Assembly: GCA_002868945.1 (NCBI GenBank)
Contig: PKTX01000081.1
Span: forward strand, 1-63,024
Source: Desulfobulbaceae bacterium
Lineage (GTDB): Bacteria > Desulfobacterota > Desulfobulbia > Desulfobulbales > SURF-16
DNA: 63,024 nt
Direction: 5' to 3'
Part shown: positions 19,146-28,748 of the stretch, piece after piece
How the letters are laid out: each line of letters opens with the position of its first letter
Numbering within the stretch: position 1 is the first letter of the stretch
Position numbers and translations under genes: made by a program
The notes under the pieces: generated by a model
The model's input: the letters and a program-made list of their open reading frames with translations, nothing else
Told to the model about the DNA's origin: nothing
The model's database searches: none

Positions 19146-21301
19146 TAACAATTATACAAGGCACCACCAAAAAACCTGTTTCCGCCCAGCGGCTGGCAGA
19201 CTTTTTCGCCAACCATGCCACGGGATTTGACGGGTTCCTCTACATTGGCTATCCGATTATCGGTACAGCAGAAGGACCATATCCCATTGATGCCTTGTTG
19301 CTCACCAGAGACACAGGCCTTGTGATTTTTAACCTGGTTGAAGGCCTCGATACGACTGGTATTCAAGAATCCCAGGATGACAGTTATAACAAACTCGAAT
19401 CTAAACTGCGGGCACATAAGGCCTTGATGAAAGGCCGCTCTCTACAGGTGCCCCTCTTCCCCGTCACCTATGCACCGGCAAAAGATGATGTCACCAGTCT
19501 ATCCGAGGATGATTATCCCGTCTGTAATGACGCAAATCTGGAAGAATGGCTGCACAACTGCGAGTGGGACGATCCGAGCCATTTTGAAGCTCTGGTGGCG
19601 GTAATTCAAGCAATCTCTACTATTCGGAAAGGTCGAAAAAAACGGGATGTCCAGAAAGCTGATTCCCGTGGTGCCAAGTTAAAGAGGCTGGAAGACTCCA
19701 TCGCTAATCTGGATAACCTTCAGGGGCGGGCTGTCATTGAAACTGTTGAAGGTGTACAGCGTATTCGTGGCTTGGCCGGTTCTGGGAAAACCATCGTTCT
19801 TGCACTTAAAGCAGCTTATCTTCACGCCCAGCATCCAGAGTGGAAAATTGCCGTAACATTTAACACCAGATCACTGAAAGGACAATTTCGGCAACTCATT
19901 AATACCTTCACAATTGAGCAGACAAACGAAGAACCTGATTGGGATAATATTCAGATCACCCACGCCTGGGGCGCGCCCGGTGGCGGTGATCGCAATGGAA
20001 TATACTATAACTTTTGCCAGACGAATGGGATCGAATATTACGATTTCGGCTCTGCAAAACGCAAATTTGGCCAGGACAAAGAATTTGAAGGTGCCTGCCA
20101 GAAAGCGCTTGATGACTGTTCCATGCCATCAAGTACCTACGACGCCATACTGATTGACGAGGCGCAGGACTTTCCACCAGCGTTTCTCCGTATTTGTTAT
20201 GAAATGCTCAAGCCAGAAAAACGGCTCGTTTATGCCTATGACGAATTGCAAAACCTTAGCTCTCAATCTCTTCCTTCACCCGAAGAAATCTTTGGAAAAA
20301 ACCAGGATGGGACGCCAAGAGTTCGCTTTGCCCCAAGTCAGCCGGGCAAGCCGCAGCAGGATGTCATCCTTAAAAAGTGTTACCGAAATTCACGCCCCGT
20401 CCTGGCAACTGCCCATGCCTTGGGTTTTGGAATTTATCGAACTCCTGATGAAGCAACAGGGTCAGGGTTGGTACAGATTTTTGACAACAATCAACTCTGG
20501 ATTGAGGTCGGATATGAAGTTACTGAAGGAGAATTGGCTGGCGGGCACGAGGTGACGCTTGCAAGGACCCACGACAGTAGTCCTGCTTTTCTTGAAGACC
20601 ATTCTCCAGTGGACGACCTGATCCAATTTCAGCTTTTTAATTCCAGCGAGGAGCAGGCGCAATGGGTATCCGAGGCGATAAAGGCTAACTTGAGAGACGA
20701 TGAACTTCGCCCGGACGACATTGTGGTCATCAATCCGAACCCTTTTTCAACCCGGAAAGAAGTCGGCCCGATAAGAAAACTTCTCTTTACTGATGGAATC
20801 AACTCTCACCTGGCTGGCGTCGATACATCTCCGGATGTTTTTTTCGATGCAGACAGCGAATCTATTACCTTTACAGGCATTTATCGTGCAAAGGGTAACG
20901 AAGCGGGCATGGTTTATATTCTGAATGCTCAGGACTGTTGGCATCAATTCTGGAATATGGCAGGCTTCAGAAATCGTTTATTTACTGCTATTACACGAAG
21001 CAAGGGCTGGGTCAGGATTCTTGGCATTGGTAAGGGGATGGAGGAGCTGATGCGGGAATTTGAGCAAGTTAAGGCCAACAACTTCAATCTTCATTTCCAA
21101 TATCCAACAGAAGAGCAAAGAAAACATCTGAACATTGTCAACAGAGACATGACAGAAGATGAGCGTCGTAGAGTACGCAAAAAGAAGGACGACTTGGCAC
21201 AACTTCTCGATGATCTGGAGGCAGGACGTGTATATCCTGAAGACCTTGGGGCGGATCAACTCAAACGCCTAAGAGCCTTGTTAAACAAAGAGGTGGGGTG
21301 A
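19142..21301 (+). CDS. UvrD/PcrA-like superfamily 1 helicase embedded in the restriction locus
   Basis: The 719-residue protein has about 200 N-terminal residues resembling a nuclease-like (NERD-type) or accessory domain without obvious catalytic residues. The helicase core follows: Walker A GLAGSGKTIVL at about residue 210, Walker B ILIDEAQDFPP, a YRNSRPVLATA motif, RAKGNEAGMVYIL and FTAITRSKGWVRILG. It is expected to use ATP to move on DNA or RNA. The start codon overlaps the hsdS stop (ATGATAA), and its stop overlaps the next gene by 4 bases, so it is translated with hsdM-hsdS. It is probably an added defence module rather than part of classical type I activity (inference). Confidence 0.82.
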   Translation: MITIIQGTTKKPVSAQRLADFFANHATGFDGFLYIGYPIIGTAEGPYPIDALLLTRDTGLVIFNLVEGLDTTGIQESQDDSYNKLESKLRAHKALMKGRSLQVPLFPVTYAPAKDDVTSLSEDDYPVCNDANLEEWLHNCEWDDPSHFEALVAVIQAISTIRKGRKKRDVQKADSRGAKLKRLEDSIANLDNLQGRAVIETVEGVQRIRGLAGSGKTIVLALKAAYLHAQHPEWKIAVTFNTRSLKGQFRQLINTFTIEQTNEEPDWDNIQITHAWGAPGGGDRNGIYYNFCQTNGIEYYDFGSAKRKFGQDKEFEGACQKALDDCSMPSSTYDAILIDEAQDFPPAFLRICYEMLKPEKRLVYAYDELQNLSSQSLPSPEEIFGKNQDGTPRVRFAPSQPGKPQQDVILKKCYRNSRPVLATAHALGFGIYRTPDEATGSGLVQIFDNNQLWIEVGYEVTEGELAGGHEVTLARTHDSSPAFLEDHSPVDDLIQFQLFNSSEEQAQWVSEAIKANLRDDELRPDDIVVINPNPFSTRKEVGPIRKLLFTDGINSHLAGVDTSPDVFFDADSESITFTGIYRAKGNEAGMVYILNAQDCWHQFWNMAGFRNRLFTAITRSKGWVRILGIGKGMEELMREFEQVKANNFNLHFQYPTEEQRKHLNIVNRDMTEDERRRVRKKKDDLAQLLDDLEAGRVYPEDLGADQLKRLRALLNKEVG

Positions 21302-21975
21302 TGCCAAGTCCTGAGCGAATCCGTCAACAGGTGGAGCAGCTGACCGCAGACCTTGTGGGATTGAGCCTCTGTGATCGTCAGAACTTTCCTGCCATGCGTG
21401 ATTTGGGTGAGGGGCTTCGAGAGGTTGGCATTGGTGTTAGAGGGAATACCAGTTATGCACTCAAAAATATTCCCTACCATGACATTTACAGGGAGCTTGA
21501 GCGTACTCAAACCTATAACCTGCGCATGCTTGACGGTGCTCTCATCCAAATGATGTATCGCTTCAGGAATAACGAAGTTGAAGCCCACCGTCTGGCTTTT
21601 TTCCCTTCACCATTCCTTGAGGAGTTTCAAAACAATCCGGACATTTATCTTGATGATGAAATTTATGCTGAAGTCATTATGAAAAATATTGTGCCATTCC
21701 CAATTCGATTTGATTTTGATTGCCGAGAAGAAGTCGTGGTGGACGTTGACCACCCCAAATCGCATTTAACTTTGGGGCAGTATCAAAATTGCAGGATTCC
21801 TGTCAGTGCTCCGCTAACCCCGTACCATTTCATAGGATTTATCCTTAGAAATTTTTACAACACGGCTTATCGCAAATACGAAGATCAACTTACGATTTTT
21901 GATCAATGCTTTGAGGCATCCATTACTGCTACTGAACGAGACTTGCTGCATGTCAATATCCCTGAGCCTCAATAG
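21298..21975 (+). CDS. DUF2290-like protein, partner of the helicase
   Basis: A 225-residue protein without membrane segments. The central part NNEVEAHRLAFFPSPFLEEFQ and the later FPIRFDFDCREEVVVDVDHPKSHLTLGQYQNCRIPVSAPLTPYHFIGFILRNFY (quoted in pieces across residues 94-180) match what I recall of the DUF2290 family; the biochemical role is unknown. ATGA overlap with the preceding helicase gene implies coupled translation and a joint function. Family assignment is from memory of conserved strings, so moderate only. Confidence 0.6.
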   Translation: MMPSPERIRQQVEQLTADLVGLSLCDRQNFPAMRDLGEGLREVGIGVRGNTSYALKNIPYHDIYRELERTQTYNLRMLDGALIQMMYRFRNNEVEAHRLAFFPSPFLEEFQNNPDIYLDDEIYAEVIMKNIVPFPIRFDFDCREEVVVDVDHPKSHLTLGQYQNCRIPVSAPLTPYHFIGFILRNFYNTAYRKYEDQLTIFDQCFEASITATERDLLHVNIPEPQ

Positions 21976-21993
21976 AGGGAAGAAAGAAGAATA

Positions 21994-23610
21994 ATGATCA
22001 CCCTTGTACAACTTGAAAAATGGCTGGCCGCCCCATCAGAGGATGAGCACCTGGAATTTAAGGAGGCCAAGAACCGCTTTGATTTTGAAAAACTGGTGGC
22101 CTATTGTGCGGCCCTTGCCAACGAAGGTGGCGGGCACATGGTTCTGGGAGTGACCGACAAACTGCCCCGGCAGGTTGTCGGGACCGCAGCCTTTGATAAT
22201 CTGGAGCGGACCAAGGCGGGGCTTCTGGAACGGCTTCATTTGCGGGTATTTGTTGAAGAGATTTTCCACCCGAAAGGCCGTGTGCTTGTTTTCGAGGTGC
22301 CATCACGCCCCATCGGCATGCCTGTCCAGTACAAGGGGACTTACTGGATGCGCGGCGGCGAAGAATTGGTCCCCATGACCCCGGACATGCTCAAACGGAT
22401 TTTTGACGAGTCCGGGCCTGACTTTTCGGCTGAGATATGCCCCAAGGCAAACCTGGCTGACCTCGATCCCGAAGCAATTGACAGGTTCCGCTCTATCTGG
22501 TCGCGACGTTCAGGCAATGACAGCCTGCGGGAACTTTCCTCCGAACAACTTCTTGAAGATGCTGAACTCATCGTTGACGGCGGCATCACCATTGCCGCGC
22601 TTGTCCTTCTGGGAACGGCAAAGGCGCTTTCCAGGCACCTGGCCCAGGCGGAAATCGTCTATGAGTACCGGACCAGCGAGGCCTCAATCCCCTACCAGCA
22701 ACGCAAGGAGTTCAGGGAAGGCTTTTTCCTGTTTCAGGATAAGCTCTGGGAAACCATCAATCTCAGAAATGACCTGTTTCAATACCAGGACGGTCTTTTC
22801 CGGCAGGAAATTCCAACTTTCAACGAAGCTGTGGTGCGGGAGGCCATTTTAAACGCGGTGAGCCACCGTGACTACCGTCTCGGAGGGTCTGTCTTTATCC
22901 GCCAATATCCGACCAGGCTTGAAATTGTCAGCCCCGGCGGATTTCCATACGGTATCACGGTTGACAATATTCTCTGGCGGCAGTCTCCCCGCAACCGGCG
23001 GATCGCAGAAGTTTTTGCAAAATGCGGGCTGGTGGAGCGATCCGGCCAGGGCGCGAACCGGATGTTTGAGGAGTGTATCAAGGAAAGCAAGCCGGCTCCG
23101 GACTTCAGCGATACCGATGAGTATCAGGTTTCTCTCTTCCTGCGCGGCGATGTTCAAGACCCGCTTTTTTTGCAGTTTCTTGAAAAAATCGGCAGGGAGA
23201 CTCTGGCTTCCTTTACAACCAAGGACTTCCTGCTGCTCGACTGCCTGCACAAGGAAAAGCCGGTTCCCCAGGAATTTGCGGACAGGATACCACGGCTGGC
23301 CGAGTTAGGTGTCATCGTCCGGGTCGGGAAAGGGAAATATGTGTTGTCGAAACGATTTTACGCCATGGCAGGGAAGAAGGGCGTCTATACCCGGAAGAAG
23401 GGGCTTGATCGTGATACGAACAAAGCCTTGTTGTTGAAACATATTAAGAGCAATAAAGCAGATGGCTGCCGTTTTCAGGAGTTCATGCAAGTTTTGCCGG
23501 CTTTATCGGTTGACGAGATCAAAGCCTTGCTGAAGGAAATGAAAAAGGATAACCAAATTCATGTGGTTGGCCGGACCAGAGGTGCGCGCTGGTTTCCCGG
23601 TTCTGATTAG
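21994..23610 (+). CDS. AlbA_2/Schlafen-type ATP-binding protein
   Basis: The 538-residue protein starts with an AlbA_2 (Schlafen-core) domain: EHLEFKEAKNRFDFEKLVAYCAALANEGGGHMVLGV (residues 18-53, read across two stretches). A GHKL-like ATP-binding C-terminal domain follows: EAILNAVSHRDYRLGGSVFIRQY, EIVSPGGFPYGIT and ERSGQGANRMFEE. These proteins occur often inside type I restriction loci and defence islands; nucleic-acid binding or cleavage by the Schlafen core is known for some relatives and inferred here. The C-terminal 130 residues look like winged-helix DNA-binding segments. It lies 18 bases after the DUF2290-like gene. Confidence 0.8.
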   Translation: MITLVQLEKWLAAPSEDEHLEFKEAKNRFDFEKLVAYCAALANEGGGHMVLGVTDKLPRQVVGTAAFDNLERTKAGLLERLHLRVFVEEIFHPKGRVLVFEVPSRPIGMPVQYKGTYWMRGGEELVPMTPDMLKRIFDESGPDFSAEICPKANLADLDPEAIDRFRSIWSRRSGNDSLRELSSEQLLEDAELIVDGGITIAALVLLGTAKALSRHLAQAEIVYEYRTSEASIPYQQRKEFREGFFLFQDKLWETINLRNDLFQYQDGLFRQEIPTFNEAVVREAILNAVSHRDYRLGGSVFIRQYPTRLEIVSPGGFPYGITVDNILWRQSPRNRRIAEVFAKCGLVERSGQGANRMFEECIKESKPAPDFSDTDEYQVSLFLRGDVQDPLFLQFLEKIGRETLASFTTKDFLLLDCLHKEKPVPQEFADRIPRLAELGVIVRVGKGKYVLSKRFYAMAGKKGVYTRKKGLDRDTNKALLLKHIKSNKADGCRFQEFMQVLPALSVDEIKALLKEMKKDNQIHVVGRTRGARWFPGSD

Positions 23611-23899
23611 GTTTGAATAGAGTGTGACCCTAATTGGAACCTAATTCAAACACAATAACCTTGTTTTAATATTTAATATCAGCAAGTTAGACACAAGGTT
23701 CATTTAGGTTGGAGGCAGTAGGACAACATAAAAAGGGCCTGCCCGGACGGCAGCCCCATCTCCTTCGGCTCTTACACCAGAACTGGATGGCTGATGAGTT
23801 TTTAGACGAGTCAGGAGCCAGCCCCCCGCTACGCAGTGGACGGCTCACATTGGCATTAATAGCTTTTTTTGAAAAATAGGCAAGCAAGAGATACCTCTT
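23611..23899. other. Gap between AlbA gene and hsdR relic; possible degenerate coding
   Basis: Contains AACCTTG...CAAGGTT inverted repeats near 23656-23700. A plus-strand stretch ending at about 23879 reads NWMADEFLDESG...RSGRLTLALIAFFEK in frame without a start. It could be the tail of a deleted gene but matches nothing I recognise. Confidence 0.35.
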
Positions 23900-24150
23900 A
23901 TGATCACCGAAGACCAGCTTGAACAAATCTGCCTGGAGTGGTTCCGCGAAGGCGGCTACGAATACGCCTTTGGCCCGGACATTGCCTATGACGGCGAAGG
24001 GCCGACGGCCAGGGATGGCGGAAGTCCGGCCGGAACGGGTAGATTACCGCCATGGTGCGAAGTGTCATCAGGGTTAATTTGCGCAAAAACGGTTATCCTG
24101 CAGCGGCGTGTGATGACGTCGCGAATAATATCTTGGCCCTTTACAAGTAA
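23900..24150 (+). pseudogene. hsdR relic: N-terminus joined to C-terminus, middle deleted
   Basis: It starts MITEDQLEQICLEWFREGGYEYAFGPDIA, nearly identical to the start of intact hsdR at 25433. After ARDG a 26-base deletion shifts the frame. The sequence then matches hsdR again through the GGCGGAAG(T/C)CCGGCCGGAACGG segment. A later frame reads MVRSVIRVNLRKNGYP...ALYK and stops at 24148-24150; this resembles the C-terminal RxLRKxGYPPD motif of HsdR proteins. So the relic keeps about 50 N-terminal and 30 C-terminal codons. It marks the original hsdR position next to hsdM-hsdS. Confidence 0.75.
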
Positions 24151-24208
24151 AAGGTTCAGTAACAATGAGAGTTTTCTTTCAGACTAAGCATGGGAAGGAG
24201 ATAACCGG

Positions 24209-25333
24209 ATGTCTCAACCAGTTCATTACCACTTAGGAAAATTCCCTCCTGCAGAACTGGACTGGAAGTCCTTGATCCCCCTCATCGGGCGGGCAAACGC
24301 CTGCTTGGCCCGCTATGATGGCCTGCTCTCCGCCATCCCAAATGCCTCTGTCCTCCTTTCTCCATTGACCACTCAGGAAGCGGTTTTGTCATCAAAGATC
24401 GAGGGCACCCATGTCACCATGGGAGAGGTTCTCGAATTGGAAGCGGGTGGTGAGCCTGGTGGTATTACGCAGCCTAAGCGGGATGACGCGGAAGAAATCG
24501 TCAATTACCGACGCGCTATGCGCGCCTGCATAGACGAGTTGTCTGATCGGCCATTATCCCAGCACATGTTGCGCCAGGCCCATCATCTGCTTATGCAGGG
24601 AGTGCGGGGGCGCGATAAATCTCCTGGGAATTATCGGACAGAGCAAAACTGGATTGGCCCAAAAGGCTGCTCAATCGAAGAGGCTGGCTTTGTTCCCATC
24701 GCACCTGAGCACCTCGGCGCAGGAATGGATGCTTGGGAAAACTTTCTGACGAGTACGGATGAGTTGGACGCCCTGGTGCAGCTTGCCCTGGTTCATGTTG
24801 AGTTTGAGGCCTTACATCCGTTTAAGGATGGTAATGGCCGTTTGGGACGTATGCTGATCCCTCTTTTCTTGTTTAATAAAGGGCTTCTCAGTAGCCCGGA
24901 TTTTTACATGAGCGGTTATCTGGAGTCCCATCGTGAAATTTACCAGGAGCGCCTACGGGCCGTTTCTCGGGAAGATGCCTGGACTGAATGGTCTGCATTC
25001 TTCCTTCAGGGTATTGTTGAACAGTCAGCCGAGAACGAACGGAAGGCCAGGGCCATCCTGGCTCTCTATGAGAGGGTAAAAACTCAGGTTGTTGACCTGA
25101 CCCATTCCCAACATGCTATCCGTGCCGTGGACTTTTTATTCCAGCATCCTATTTTCACAGCCACCCATTTTACGACCTATTCTGAAATACCCAAACCAAC
25201 CGCCGCCCGCATTCTAAGCATGTTGCGTGAGGACGGGATGTTGCACACCCTGCGTGAAGGGCGCGGGCGGCGGTCCGGTATTTACGCCTTCAGGGAATTG
25301 CTGAACATTGCCGAGGGCGTAGAAATACTTTGA
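24209..25333 (+). CDS. Fic-family protein (probable AMPylating enzyme)
   Basis: The 374-residue protein has a Fic_N domain with the self-inhibitory motif S61-SKI-E65-G66 (S/TxxxE/N/G class II). The Fic core carries HPFKDGNGRLGR (His203 catalytic), and a C-terminal winged-helix region (about residues 295-360, TYSEIPKPTAARILSMLREDG) could bind DNA. Fic enzymes transfer AMP to protein hydroxyls; the target here is unknown. GGAGATAACCGG lies before the ATG. Fic genes frequently sit in type I restriction loci between hsdS and hsdR. The following 100 bases hold repeated TTGTGTCTC motifs that could be its operator. Confidence 0.87.
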   Translation: MSQPVHYHLGKFPPAELDWKSLIPLIGRANACLARYDGLLSAIPNASVLLSPLTTQEAVLSSKIEGTHVTMGEVLELEAGGEPGGITQPKRDDAEEIVNYRRAMRACIDELSDRPLSQHMLRQAHHLLMQGVRGRDKSPGNYRTEQNWIGPKGCSIEEAGFVPIAPEHLGAGMDAWENFLTSTDELDALVQLALVHVEFEALHPFKDGNGRLGRMLIPLFLFNKGLLSSPDFYMSGYLESHREIYQERLRAVSREDAWTEWSAFFLQGIVEQSAENERKARAILALYERVKTQVVDLTHSQHAIRAVDFLFQHPIFTATHFTTYSEIPKPTAARILSMLREDGMLHTLREGRGRRSGIYAFRELLNIAEGVEIL

Positions 25334-25359
25334 GTCTCACTCATGAGATTTAAAACTAG

Positions 25360-25423
25360 TTGTGTCTCAGAATATTAATTTTGCGAGACACAAAAAACGT
25401 AGTCGCCAACAGATGAGACACAA
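25360..25423. promoter_or_regulatory. Three TTGTGTCTC sites between fic and hsdR (candidate operator)
   Basis: TTGTGTCTCA at 25360-25369, and its reverse complement GAGACACAA at 25385-25393 and TGAGACACAA at 25414-25423, lie within 100 bases before hsdR. Sites in both orientations at 25-29 base spacing suggest a repressor region. The winged-helix part of the Fic protein or a separate regulator could bind (inference). Confidence 0.5.
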
Positions 25424-25432
25424 CGGAAACAA

Positions 25433-28400
25433 ATGATCACAGAAGACCAGCTGGAACAGCTCTGCCTCGAATGGTTCCGTGACGGGGGCTATGAATACGC
25501 CTTTGGTCCGGATATCGCCCCTGAAGGCGAAGGGCCGACGGCCAGGGACGGCCTAGTGCCGGGCGAGCCAGAGATGGCGGAAGCCCGGCCGGAACGGATT
25601 GACTACCGGCAGGTGGTGCTGGCAGGCCGTCTGCTCTCCGCCATGCAGAAGATCAATCCCCATATCCCCCTGGCGGTGCTGGAAGAGGCGGCCCTTACCG
25701 TTAGCAGGCCGGAATCGCCGGTGCTCATCCATAACAACCGTGCCTTTCACCGGCTGCTGCTGGAAGGGGTGCCGGTGGAGTATGGCGACGGCGACGACAC
25801 CCGCTCCGACTACGCCCAGATCATCGACTTCAACAATTTCCGCAACAATCAGTTTCTGGTGGTCAACCAGTTTACCATTCAGGGCACCAGGATGAACCGC
25901 AGGCCCGATGTGGTGGTGTTTGTCAACGGCCTGCCCATCGGGGTGATCGAGTTGAAGAACCCGAGCAACGAGCAGATCGATGTCTGGGACGCCTTCAACC
26001 AGTTGCAGACCTATAAGGAGGAGATCAGCGACCTTTTTGTCTTCAATGAGGCCCTGGTGGTGAGCGACGGCTGGACGGCAAGGATCGGCTCGCTGACCGC
26101 CAACAAAGAGCGGTTCATGCCCTGGCGGACATTGAAGAATGAGAATGACAAACCACTCCTGGAATATGAGCTGGAAAAGGTGGTGAAGGGATTTTTCGAC
26201 CCGGAACTGCTGCTGGACTATATCCGCTATTTTGTCATCTTTGACCAGGAAGGCGATACCGTTATCAAGAAGATCGCCGGATACCATCAGTTTCATGCGG
26301 TGCGTGAGGCGGTGCGGGTGACGGTGATCGCTTCCCGGCAGACCGAAGGCTTGCAGACCGCATATCCTTGGGCAACCTATGGCCGGGAGGTGGTGCCGGG
26401 TTCGCGCAAGGCCGGAGTGGTCTGGCATACGCAGGGGTCGGGCAAAAGTATCTCCATGTGCTGCTATGCCGGAAAACTCCTGCAACAGCCGGAGATGAAC
26501 AATCCGACCATTGTGGTGGTGACGGACCGCAACGACCTGGACGGCCAGCTCTTCAATACCTTCAAGAATGCGCGGGAACTGCTGCGCCAGTCCCCGGTAC
26601 AGGCTGGCAGCCGTGATGAGTTGCGGGAGATGCTGGCAGCCCGGCAGGCTGGCGGCATCATCTTTACCACGGTGCAGAAGTTTTCCCTGTTGAACGATGA
26701 GGAGAACCACCCGGTTTTAAGCAATCGCCAAAATATCGTGGTGATCAGCGACGAGGCCCATCGCAGCCAGTACGGTTTGCAGGCGCGGCTCGACACCAGG
26801 ACCGGCAAATATATCTATGGTTTTGCCAAACACATGCGGGACGCCATCCCCAATGGTTCGTTCATCGGCTTTACCGGCACGCCGATCTCCATGGAAGACA
26901 AGGACACCCGCGCCGTGTTCGGTGATTATGTCTCCATCTACGACATCCAGGACGCGGTGGACGACGGGGCCACGGTGCCGATCTATTACGAATCCCGACT
27001 GACCAAGCTCGACATTAACCGTGATGTGATTGAAGAGCTGGACGAAGAGATGGAAGAGGTCATCGAGGATGAGGAGGATATTGCCTCACGGGAACGGACC
27101 AAGAGCAAATGGGCGGCACTGGAAAAACTGGTGGGGTCGGAACCGCGCCTGAAAGAGGTGGCTGAGGACCTGGTGGCCCATTTCGAGGCCCGGACCGAGG
27201 TGATCCCCGGCAAGGGGATGATCGTCTGCATGAGCCGGGAAATCTGCGTGCATCTCTATAATGCCATTACCGCACTGCGGCCTGCCTGGCATGATCCAGA
27301 TCCCGAGAAAGGCGCGATCAAAATCATCATGACCGGTTCCGCCTCGGACCGTGAACTGTTGCGGCCCCATGTTTACAGCCAGCAAGTCAAGAAGCGGATT
27401 GAAAAGCGGTTCAAGGATGCGGACGACCCTCTGCAACTGGTGATTGTCCGCGATATGTGGCTGACCGGTTTTGACGCGCCCTGCTGTCACACCATGTATG
27501 TTGACAAGCCCATGCGGGGCCATAACCTGATGCAGGCAATTGCACGGGTGAACCGGGTGTTTAAGGACAAGCCGGGCGGCCTGGTGGTGGATTATATCGG
27601 CATTGGCAATGAGCTGAAACAGGCGTTGAAGGATTATACCGATTCCAAGGGTAAGGGAGCGCCGACCCTGCTGGCCGAAGAGGCGTATGGTTTGCTGCTT
27701 GAGAAGCTGGAGGTGGTGCGGGCCATGATGCATGGTTTTGATTACAGCGACTATCAGACCAATGCTGTCATGCTCCTGCCCATGGCTGCTAATCATATTC
27801 TGGGACTTGAAGATGGCAAGCGGCGCTTTCTGGATGCCATGGCCGCTATCACCAAGGCATTTTCATTATGCAGCACCCTGGATGAGGCGGCACCGCTCAG
27901 AAAAGAGATCGCCTTTTTCTCGGCTATCAAGGCGGCAATCATCAAACACACCACGGTTGAGAAGAAACGGACCGAGGGGGATAAGAACTCTGTTCTCAAG
28001 CAGATTCTTGATAACGCGGTGATTGCTGGAGGGGTGGCGGATATTTTTGCCCTGGCCGGGTTGGACAAGCCGAATATCAGTCTCTTGTCCGATGAGTTTT
28101 TGGAAGATGTGCGGCGGATGCCAAGCAGGAACCTGGCGGTTGAACTGTTGGAAAAACTGCTGCGTGATGCGATCAAGGCCCGGACCCGGAACAATGTGGT
28201 CCAGGAGTTGAAATACGGCGAACGGCTGCTGGAAACCCTGCGGAAATATCACAACCGCGCCATTGAGACCGCCCAGGTCATTGAAGAATTGATCCAGATG
28301 GCCAAGGATTTCCAGTCTGCCATGAAGCGAGATGAAGAGCTTGGTTTGTCGCCTGACGAAATCGCCTTTTATGATGCCCTGGCCAACAATGAAAGCGCCC

Positions 28401-28630
28401 TGCGGGAGTTGGGGGATGAAATACTCAAAAAAATTGCCCATGAGCTGACCGAAAAGCTGCGGGCCAGTACCACGGTTGACTGGCAGGTACGGGACAGTGT
28501 GCGGGCCAAGATGCGTAATATGATCAGGCGACTGTTGAAGAAGTACAAGTACCCGCCGGATCAGCAAGCAGAGGCAATTGAGTTGGTTCTGAGGCAAGCT
28601 GAGAAGCTATCATATTCGTGGACGGTATGA
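25433..28630 (+). CDS. hsdR: Type I restriction endonuclease/translocase subunit
   Basis: The 1065-residue motor and nuclease subunit of the HsdMSR complex. An N-terminal PD-(D/E)xK nuclease (RRPDVVVFVNGLPIGVIELK, about residues 154-174) is followed by a superfamily 2 translocase: Walker A TQGSGKSISM, DEAH box VVISDEAHRSQYG, GFTGTPI and the motif VI region AIARVNRVFKDKPGG. The C-terminal helical domain ends LLKKYKYPPDQQAEAIELVLRQAEKL. All motifs are intact, so the system is probably active. It is separated from hsdM-hsdS by about 6.3 kb of added genes; the relic at 23900 suggests this copy arrived with fic. Confidence 0.95.
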   Translation: MITEDQLEQLCLEWFRDGGYEYAFGPDIAPEGEGPTARDGLVPGEPEMAEARPERIDYRQVVLAGRLLSAMQKINPHIPLAVLEEAALTVSRPESPVLIHNNRAFHRLLLEGVPVEYGDGDDTRSDYAQIIDFNNFRNNQFLVVNQFTIQGTRMNRRPDVVVFVNGLPIGVIELKNPSNEQIDVWDAFNQLQTYKEEISDLFVFNEALVVSDGWTARIGSLTANKERFMPWRTLKNENDKPLLEYELEKVVKGFFDPELLLDYIRYFVIFDQEGDTVIKKIAGYHQFHAVREAVRVTVIASRQTEGLQTAYPWATYGREVVPGSRKAGVVWHTQGSGKSISMCCYAGKLLQQPEMNNPTIVVVTDRNDLDGQLFNTFKNARELLRQSPVQAGSRDELREMLAARQAGGIIFTTVQKFSLLNDEENHPVLSNRQNIVVISDEAHRSQYGLQARLDTRTGKYIYGFAKHMRDAIPNGSFIGFTGTPISMEDKDTRAVFGDYVSIYDIQDAVDDGATVPIYYESRLTKLDINRDVIEELDEEMEEVIEDEEDIASRERTKSKWAALEKLVGSEPRLKEVAEDLVAHFEARTEVIPGKGMIVCMSREICVHLYNAITALRPAWHDPDPEKGAIKIIMTGSASDRELLRPHVYSQQVKKRIEKRFKDADDPLQLVIVRDMWLTGFDAPCCHTMYVDKPMRGHNLMQAIARVNRVFKDKPGGLVVDYIGIGNELKQALKDYTDSKGKGAPTLLAEEAYGLLLEKLEVVRAMMHGFDYSDYQTNAVMLLPMAANHILGLEDGKRRFLDAMAAITKAFSLCSTLDEAAPLRKEIAFFSAIKAAIIKHTTVEKKRTEGDKNSVLKQILDNAVIAGGVADIFALAGLDKPNISLLSDEFLEDVRRMPSRNLAVELLEKLLRDAIKARTRNNVVQELKYGERLLETLRKYHNRAIETAQVIEELIQMAKDFQSAMKRDEELGLSPDEIAFYDALANNESALRELGDEILKKIAHELTEKLRASTTVDWQVRDSVRAKMRNMIRRLLKKYKYPPDQQAEAIELVLRQAEKLSYSWTV

Positions 28631-28748
28631 GTTTGTTTTGCAGAAGGTGGAAATTGGTTGCGTATAGGTTGCAGAATCATGCAAAAAAGCGGCGACCTTT
28701 GTAAGGTGCCCCCTAATTATTTCAGCTACCTATGTGCTCCCTGGCCAA

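Noticed and set aside
23800-23879. Possible transposase tail before the hsdR relic
   Set aside because: The translated sequence resembles no transposase and lacks inverted ends.
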